The notes beneath the pieces were generated by a model. It was not told the DNA's origin. It ran no database searches and saw only the letters and a list, made by a program, of their open reading frames with translations. Below, piece after piece: positions 7,131 through 12,016 of a DNA stretch of 12,016 bases; positions within the stretch are counted from its first letter, which is position 1, and each line of letters begins with the position of its first letter. The translations under genes were made by a program, and so were the position numbers. The stretch lies in assembly GCA_021797365.1 (NCBI GenBank), contig JAJZZU010000046.1, positions 1 through 12,016 on the forward strand, in the 5' to 3' direction. This DNA comes from Pseudomonadota bacterium (GTDB lineage Bacteria; Pseudomonadota; Gammaproteobacteria; Acidiferrobacterales; Acidiferrobacteraceae).

Positions 7131-8051
7131 ATGAAAATAATAAGCAGCATTACACTGCTGGCGGCCGCCATCGCGGTGTCGCCAGCGGCGCTGGCCCTGC
7201 CCATCATGATCGAAGGCGCGGGCGGCGGGGGGCTCAATCCATGGGCGTTGATCGCGAATGGCAATAGCAAGAAGGCGGTGACGCCCGCGGTATTCGGGAC
7301 ATACGGCACCACACCCAACTATGATGTCTACAGCGCTGGTATCAATCTCTCGATTTCGAAGTATGCGGAGGTCTATTATGCCCACCAGTCCATGGGCCTT
7401 CCGCAGTCCCTCACGAGCACCCTGACCTCGGGAGCCGGCTCCATCCTACCCGCTGACGTCGCGAACGAGAACAGCATCGATCAGGACATCGTCGGTGGTA
7501 AGTTGCAGGTCTACGGGGGCAACGGCGTCATCCCCGCCCTCGCCGTGGGCATGAATTACCATATGACATCGGCCCCCATCCCGCTAGCCCTCGGCGCCCA
7601 TGCGAACGGCGCGGATTTCTATGTCGCCGGAACGGGAATCTATCCTTTGCTTGGCAGTCACATCATCTTGGACGCCGATATCTATATCACACGCTCCAAT
7701 TATCTCGGCCTGCTCGGTCAAGGTGGCGCGGGTTATCGCAACTATGGGGCGCAAGGGGGTGCAAGTGTCGGCTATTTTGTGAGAAAGGACGTGGTGGTGG
7801 GTGCCGAGTGGCGTAGCTTCCCGGGCGACAACCTGTTCGGCGCCCAATCCTATCTGCAGACGGCGCTCCATGATCCCGGAGTGAATCTGAAACAAAGCGA
7901 CTGGTATGACGGATTCATCGCCTACATGCCCAATCCACAGTTTTCTGTCGTGGCCGCCATCCTTGATCTGGGTAACATGGTCAATATCCCGGGCCACTCG
8001 GTCAACAGCAACCAGACGGGCTTTTATCTCAGCACGACGGCAGCCTTCTGA
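7131..8051 (+). CDS. DUF3034-like secreted, probable outer-membrane protein
   Basis: This 306-residue protein has a clear Sec signal peptide, MKIISSITLLAAAIAVSPAA followed by a likely cut after LA (about residue 22). The mature part begins with IEGAGGGGLNPWALIA, close to the start I recall for DUF3034 proteins. It continues with alternating aromatic and hydrophobic strands: SKYAEVYYAHQ (76-86), a DIVGGKLQVYG segment (119-129), GADFYVAGTGIYPLL (160-174), GYFVRKDVVVGAEWR (214-228) and DWYDGFIAYMPN (257-268). It ends in phenylalanine, as outer-membrane beta-barrels often do. There are no cysteines. The family has no established function; a channel or surface role is only inferred. The ATG at 7131 was preferred over TTG at 7125 because TAGGAGAAG lies about 9 bases upstream and the ATG opens the signal peptide. 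It appears monocistronic, with its own promoter and terminator. Confidence 0.8.
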   Translation: MKIISSITLLAAAIAVSPAALALPIMIEGAGGGGLNPWALIANGNSKKAVTPAVFGTYGTTPNYDVYSAGINLSISKYAEVYYAHQSMGLPQSLTSTLTSGAGSILPADVANENSIDQDIVGGKLQVYGGNGVIPALAVGMNYHMTSAPIPLALGAHANGADFYVAGTGIYPLLGSHIILDADIYITRSNYLGLLGQGGAGYRNYGAQGGASVGYFVRKDVVVGAEWRSFPGDNLFGAQSYLQTALHDPGVNLKQSDWYDGFIAYMPNPQFSVVAAILDLGNMVNIPGHSVNSNQTGFYLSTTAAF

Positions 8052-8109
8052 CCGCGCGCGCACATGATGGGTCCTCCTCCCCGGGCTTCTCTCTCAGGAA
8101 GCCTGGATT

Positions 8110-8140
8110 GGCCCCACTCCGATGAGTGGGGCCTTTTTTT
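8110..8140 (+). terminator. Strong intrinsic terminator after the DUF3034-like gene
   Basis: GGCCCCACTC (8110-8119) and GAGTGGGGCC (8124-8133) form a perfect 10-base-pair stem around the loop CGAT, followed at once by seven T. It sits 58 bases after the stop codon on the same strand and is a textbook rho-independent terminator. Confidence 0.93.
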
Positions 8141-8473
8141 GTACGGCAAGATATAATTGTCGTTCAGCTAAGCCCGGACCGAGCACCCCTCCTTACGCCC
8201 GAGATGCCGCGGGATGGCGCGCGCAAGATCCCGAGCGCTGAAATTCGACGTTGGCCGGTACATCGACGGATGCGGCTTTCTGGTAGCGCGTCGCTCTTTA
8301 AAACGGGCCGTTCCCATGGCAAGCCCCGCATCTCTGGGGACTCCCTCATGGCATTGGGCCTTTTCCACCACCTGACTCCGCCCGGATCGCCACGGGCCGG
8401 AGACTGTCGCGGTCTTGATGCCACCCTGCAATCCTTGTCACCCAGGATGCAGGCGGCTTGCGGGCGGGGGCTA
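8141..8473. other. Intergenic stretch without a recognisable gene
   Basis: These 333 bases separate two convergent transcription units. Open frames exist on both strands but have arginine-rich, low-information translations, and the long plus-strand frame through here runs on opposite the flavin-protein gene. The only structure noted is an imperfect hairpin at 8420-8457. Confidence 0.5.
8420..8457 (-). terminator. Imperfect hairpin after the flavin-protein gene
   Basis: On the minus strand GCC-G-CCTGCA-TCC pairs with GGA-T-TGCAGG-GT-GGC around a 10-base loop, 16 bases past the stop codon of the upstream gene. No T-run follows, so it may only protect the transcript end or pause polymerase. Confidence 0.3.
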
Positions 8474-9028
8474 TCAGGACCGGTTCTTGTCGGCGATCCC
8501 GGTCTCTATGCCATCGATGCTGACGGCGTTGCGCTCGCGCCAATAGCGCCGCACACCCTCCTCGCCCTTCTTCTCGGTCCAGATGCGCAGGTCCGGCCGG
8601 TCGCCGGCGAAGTCGAAATACGGCACCCCGAAGCCGCACGAGGTCTGCACGAGGTCGATCGCGACATCGAAGATCTGGCGGGCGCCGGGCAACGGCGGAA
8701 AAAGCGCGGCAAGCACCGGCCAGGCGGGATCGGCATGGTGGACGGCGCGCGCGGTCCCATAGAGCCGCAGGATGACGGGCTCACCGCCAAAGGCGCAGAA
8801 CATGAGCGTCATGCGCGGGTCACTCTGGACATGGGCCGCGGACTCGTTGCCGCTGCCCGTGAGGTTCAGCCACGCGACGCGATTGGGGTCGAGGATGCGC
8901 AGGCTGTCTAGGCCCTTGGGCGAGACGTTGACGCGCGAGTCGCAGGTGGCGGTGGCCACGAAGAAGATCTTCTGTTCCGTTATGAAGCGCGCCCAGCGCT
9001 CGGGGATATGCGCGTATTGCTTGGCCAT
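8474..9028 (-). CDS. Pyridoxamine 5'-phosphate oxidase superfamily flavin-binding protein
   Basis: This 184-residue protein has the FMN-binding split-barrel fold signature of the putative PNPOx group. Visible features are FITEQKIFFVATA (15-27), RVNVSPKGLDSLRILD (32-47), a VAWLNLTGSGNESAAH segment (51-66), MTLMFCAFGGEPVILRLYG (73-91) and the later SCGFGVPYFDF segment. These match proteins annotated as pyridoxamine 5'-phosphate oxidase family; most are not true PdxH, and the substrate is unknown. The ATG at 9028 was chosen because GAGGTGG lies about 8 bases before it; a GTG at 9040 would sit inside that ribosome site. It follows treY by 78 bases on the same strand, so it may be co-transcribed, though no functional link between the two is known. 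Confidence 0.85.
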   Translation of the reverse strand: MAKQYAHIPERWARFITEQKIFFVATATCDSRVNVSPKGLDSLRILDPNRVAWLNLTGSGNESAAHVQSDPRMTLMFCAFGGEPVILRLYGTARAVHHADPAWPVLAALFPPLPGARQIFDVAIDLVQTSCGFGVPYFDFAGDRPDLRIWTEKKGEEGVRRYWRERNAVSIDGIETGIADKNRS

Positions 9029-9106
9029 CGACCACCCCACCTCAGCTATCGCGGGAACTCCGGGGCCTTAGGGTATCACGGAGGCCGCCTCCGGGCCGTG
9101 CGCCAC

Positions 9107-12016
9107 TCATCCGCGCTTGTCGCCCCGCCCCTCCAGGGGCGCGATCAGGACCGCGATGGGAAAGTGCGCCAAGAGCGTGGCGGCCCCCAAGGACCCGGCG
9201 CCGGTGGCCGGTATTACGAGCTCGCCCGACAAGACATCGCGCCATGACGGTATCGCAAGGCCCGCGGGTGGCAGGATACGTGTCTCCTCCCACACGGCGC
9301 ATCCCAGGGGCAGGCGCTGGCCACCGCGCGTGAGTGCCCAGTAATGGCGAGGCACGACTACGAGTGCGATCGCGTCTTCGCTGCGGCGGATGAAACCCAC
9401 GAGATGACGGGCATGGGGCCCTTGGATCTCCAAGGGCTCGTAGTGGCCCTCGGCAAAGAGCCAGGGATAGGCGCGCCGCAGGTGCAAAAGGCATCGGGTC
9501 AGGTGCATCTTCACGCGCCCGTCCTCGGGGTGCGTAAGCCATGCGGTAAGCAAAACCGCGCGTCCGCCGGCATCCTCCCCATCGAAGCGCGCGACTTCGG
9601 CCAGTATCCGGGCACGGGACGCATAGTCCACCGCGCCCCGGTTGTCCGGGTCCACGAGATGAAAATCCCACAGCTCGGTCCCCTGATAGAAGTCCGGGAC
9701 CCCGGGCACGGTAAGCTTCAACGCCACCTGGCTCAACGCCGTCCAGAGCCCCACGCGCGCGATCGGAGCGATGAAGGCCGCGAGTCCTGCGAGCGTCTCG
9801 CCGTTTGCCTCGGGGTCGGTGACGGCGTCCACGAATGCCACCAAAGCGTCCTCATACTCGGGGGCGGGCTTAACCCAGCTCGTTTCGCCCTTGGCCTCGC
9901 GCACGGCCTTTAGCATGTAATCCTTCAGGCGCGCGCGCACGTCCGTCCAGGCCTCGGGGGTATGCGTGAGGGGCCAGATGCCGATCAGGGTCTGATAAAA
10001 GAGGTACTCATCGCGCGCCGAGGGCGCGGCCCCGCCCAGGCCCTTGAGGGCCGCGTGACGCGCCTTCAGCCACTGTCCGCACTCACCCCATGCCTGTGGG
10101 ATCTCGGACAGGACATGCAGCCGCGCGCGCACGTCCTCGCTGCGCTTGCTGTCATGGGTGGAGGTCGCAAGCAGCGTCTTGGAATGATGGCGCAGGCGCT
10201 CGCCATTGGCCTCATGGAAGGCCGCGCGCGAGACCGCGAAACGCGACGGGTCGCCACCGACCTCGTTTAACGACACCATGCGGTTATAGCGGTAGAAGAG
10301 CGTGTCCTCCAGACCCTTGGCCATGACCGGACCCGTATACTGCTGAAACGCCCCCACGAAATCCAGGATTTCGCCCTGCTCCTCGGGGGCGCACCCATCC
10401 AGGCCCTCGAGCAGCAACAGGTCGCGGATGAAATCCACCGCCGCCGGCTCCACGAGCGGGTTGCGCTCTTTGGCCTGCGCGCACGCCGCGTCGATCACCG
10501 CGCGATCCGCCGCGCTCACGCCGGCGGCGGTCACATAGGTGCGGTACACGGAAAAACACGCCACGATCTCAAAGAGCGCGGTCCTCTGCGCCGATAGCGT
10601 GAGATCGCGTGTGCGCCGGTCACGCTCGGCGATGCGGTCGAGCGCCAGCCCCAGGGTATGGATCTCGCTCCCAAGGATGGTATGCAGGATGAGCGCTTTG
10701 CACTCATAGAGCAGGCCCGCATAGTCGTCGCAAGCGCCCACGAACGCCTCGTAGGCGGCGTCGATGCCGGCCTCGCCCTTGGCATCGACGAGCACGCCGC
10801 TTGCAAGGCGCGTGAAGTCGTAGCCGGTCGTGCCATGCACCGGCCAGTCCCCGGGCAATGATTCATTGGCCCCCAGGATCTTCTCCACCACCACATATAA
10901 GGGTCCAGGATCGGCTGCGGCCCCCGCCCCCGCACTTTGCCTGCGCTCCCGCGCCCAGTCCTGGAGCCTCGCGCAATAGCCGCGCGGATCACGCAGGCCG
11001 TCGGGGTGGTCGATCCTAAGCCCGGTCACATCACCGGCGGCGATCCAGCGGCCGATGAGCTCGTGGGTCGCCGCAAACACCTCGGGGTCTTCCATGCGCA
11101 GCGCGGCGAGCTCATTGATGTCGAAGAAACGCCGGTAGTTGATCTCGTATCCGGCGACGCGCCAGAACGCCAGCCGGTAGGCCTGCTGTTCCAAGAGCGC
11201 GTGCAGGGCGTCGTAGCGGTGCGCGCCCGCACCCTCGAACCCATTATAGCGCGCCAGTACCGTCTTCAGGGCCTCGGCGCACCGCGCATGCCCGGTCACC
11301 CACGCGCCCATGCGGCTCGCCCCCTCGACCACGAGGCCCGCTGACGCGGCGGCGGTCGCCATATCCACGGCTTGGATCGAGGCCCGCTCGAAAAGCGCGA
11401 TAAGGTCCGATATCTCCTGCCCGATCGCCTCATCGCCAGGGCCTAAGCCTGCGACGGATTGCGCGACCTCTGCCAGAAGCTGCGGATAGGACCCGGGGCC
11501 TAGCGGCAGGAGGTGATCATAATAACGCACGACAAACCCCCCATGACCGGCATCGAAGTCAAGGACGATGTCCCCGGCCTCCAGCACCTCGCCATAAGGT
11601 CCGCCGAGGATCGGGATGACGACCTTGTCCTCATAGGGCCGCTCGGGTGTCACCCAATCGATATCGAAATAATGCGCGAACCGGGACCGCCTCCCGAGCG
11701 CCAGTATGTCCCACCACAAGCGGTTTTCCGGATCGTCGACGCGCATATGGTTTGGGACGACATCGAGGATCTGGTAAAGCCCATGGGCATTGAGTGCCCG
11801 CACGAAGGCCTGGCGCTCGGTCTCGGTGCCAACCTCGGGATTGATGTGCGTATGGTCGACGATATCATAGCCATGATTGCTGCCGGCGTGGGCCTTGAGA
11901 TACGGTGAGGCGTAACAATGGCTGATACCGAGTTCGGCCAGATACGGAACAAGCCGTGTGGCATCGCGAAAACCAAAGCCTTTGTGGAACTGCCAGCGGT
12001 AGGTGGCGCGCACCGG
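9107..12016 (-). CDS. treY: Maltooligosyl trehalose synthase (TreY), start at or beyond the window edge
   Basis: TreY is a cytoplasmic GH13 enzyme that turns the reducing-end alpha-1,4 bond of maltodextrins into an alpha,alpha-1,1 bond. TreZ then releases trehalose. The visible 969 codons begin with PVRATYRWQFHKGFGFRDA, the typical N-terminus of the family, so only a few residues are probably missing; the GTG at 12013 could be a start but more likely encodes an internal valine. Numbering from that codon: DVVPNHM (84-90) is GH13 region I, GLRIDHPDG (331-339) holds the nucleophile D335, VVVEKIL (374-380) holds the acid/base E377, and STHDSKRSED (618-627) holds the third acidic residue D621. VPGVPDFYQGTELWDF (769-784) is also a family signature. 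Length is at the upper end of the family's range. The start site and any partner treZ or glg genes would lie outside the window. Confidence 0.95.
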   Translation of the reverse strand, partial: PVRATYRWQFHKGFGFRDATRLVPYLAELGISHCYASPYLKAHAGSNHGYDIVDHTHINPEVGTETERQAFVRALNAHGLYQILDVVPNHMRVDDPENRLWWDILALGRRSRFAHYFDIDWVTPERPYEDKVVIPILGGPYGEVLEAGDIVLDFDAGHGGFVVRYYDHLLPLGPGSYPQLLAEVAQSVAGLGPGDEAIGQEISDLIALFERASIQAVDMATAAASAGLVVEGASRMGAWVTGHARCAEALKTVLARYNGFEGAGAHRYDALHALLEQQAYRLAFWRVAGYEINYRRFFDINELAALRMEDPEVFAATHELIGRWIAAGDVTGLRIDHPDGLRDPRGYCARLQDWARERRQSAGAGAAADPGPLYVVVEKILGANESLPGDWPVHGTTGYDFTRLASGVLVDAKGEAGIDAAYEAFVGACDDYAGLLYECKALILHTILGSEIHTLGLALDRIAERDRRTRDLTLSAQRTALFEIVACFSVYRTYVTAAGVSAADRAVIDAACAQAKERNPLVEPAAVDFIRDLLLLEGLDGCAPEEQGEILDFVGAFQQYTGPVMAKGLEDTLFYRYNRMVSLNEVGGDPSRFAVSRAAFHEANGERLRHHSKTLLATSTHDSKRSEDVRARLHVLSEIPQAWGECGQWLKARHAALKGLGGAAPSARDEYLFYQTLIGIWPLTHTPEAWTDVRARLKDYMLKAVREAKGETSWVKPAPEYEDALVAFVDAVTDPEANGETLAGLAAFIAPIARVGLWTALSQVALKLTVPGVPDFYQGTELWDFHLVDPDNRGAVDYASRARILAEVARFDGEDAGGRAVLLTAWLTHPEDGRVKMHLTRCLLHLRRAYPWLFAEGHYEPLEIQGPHARHLVGFIRRSEDAIALVVVPRHYWALTRGGQRLPLGCAVWEETRILPPAGLAIPSWRDVLSGELVIPATGAGSLGAATLLAHFPIAVLIAPLEGRGDKRG

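Noticed and set aside
9079..9093. Hairpin CGGAGG-ccg-CCTCCG between treY and the flavin-protein gene as a terminator
   Set aside because: No T-run follows on either strand and the stem is short; it does not argue against co-transcription.

Overview
The window comes from a GC-rich bacterium, most likely a proteobacterium. It carries a four-subunit cyo-type quinol oxidase, a lipoprotein-type subunit II, and an outer-membrane-style protein with a Sec signal peptide, all Gram-negative traits. Maltooligosyl-trehalose synthase, a DUF3034-like protein and a haem-A-synthase-like gene beside cyoABCD would suit an acidophilic or chemolithotrophic gammaproteobacterium of the Acidiferrobacter/Acidithiobacillus kind. 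That placement is a guess from gene content only.

Region 1 (1-5335, minus strand) is a respiratory operon read right to left: cyoA, cyoB, cyoC, cyoD, then a partial COX15/CtaA-like membrane gene running off the left edge. Subunit I has the haem, CuB and quinol-site residues of bo3-type oxidases. Subunit II lacks the CuA ligands, so the enzyme takes electrons from quinol. Ahead of cyoA lie a candidate promoter with an inverted repeat over its -10 box and, further upstream, a hairpin plus T-run that looks like a minus-strand terminator.

Region 2 (about 5336-6770) is 1.4 kb of GC-rich DNA rich in short inverted repeats, in which I recognise no gene. Long ORFs there have the arginine/proline/glycine-rich composition of random GC-rich frames.

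Region 3 (6770-8140, plus strand) starts with an abrupt AT-rich island holding a consensus TTGACA promoter. A leader of about 320 bases with three inverted repeats follows, then a single gene for a secreted, probably outer-membrane DUF3034-like protein, closed by a textbook terminator.

Region 4 (8474-12016, minus strand) has a nearly complete treY (maltooligosyl trehalose synthase; its start lies at or just beyond the right edge) followed by a small flavin-split-barrel gene of the pyridoxamine 5'-phosphate oxidase superfamily. The 333 bases between this gene and the DUF3034 terminator hold no recognisable gene.

The window is mostly ordinary metabolic and respiratory DNA. The points most worth a second look are the cysteine-free CtaA-like gene in a quinol-oxidase operon, the structured leader of the DUF3034 gene, and the gene-poor spacer between them. 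I saw no CRISPR array, tRNA, rRNA, insertion sequence or defence system.
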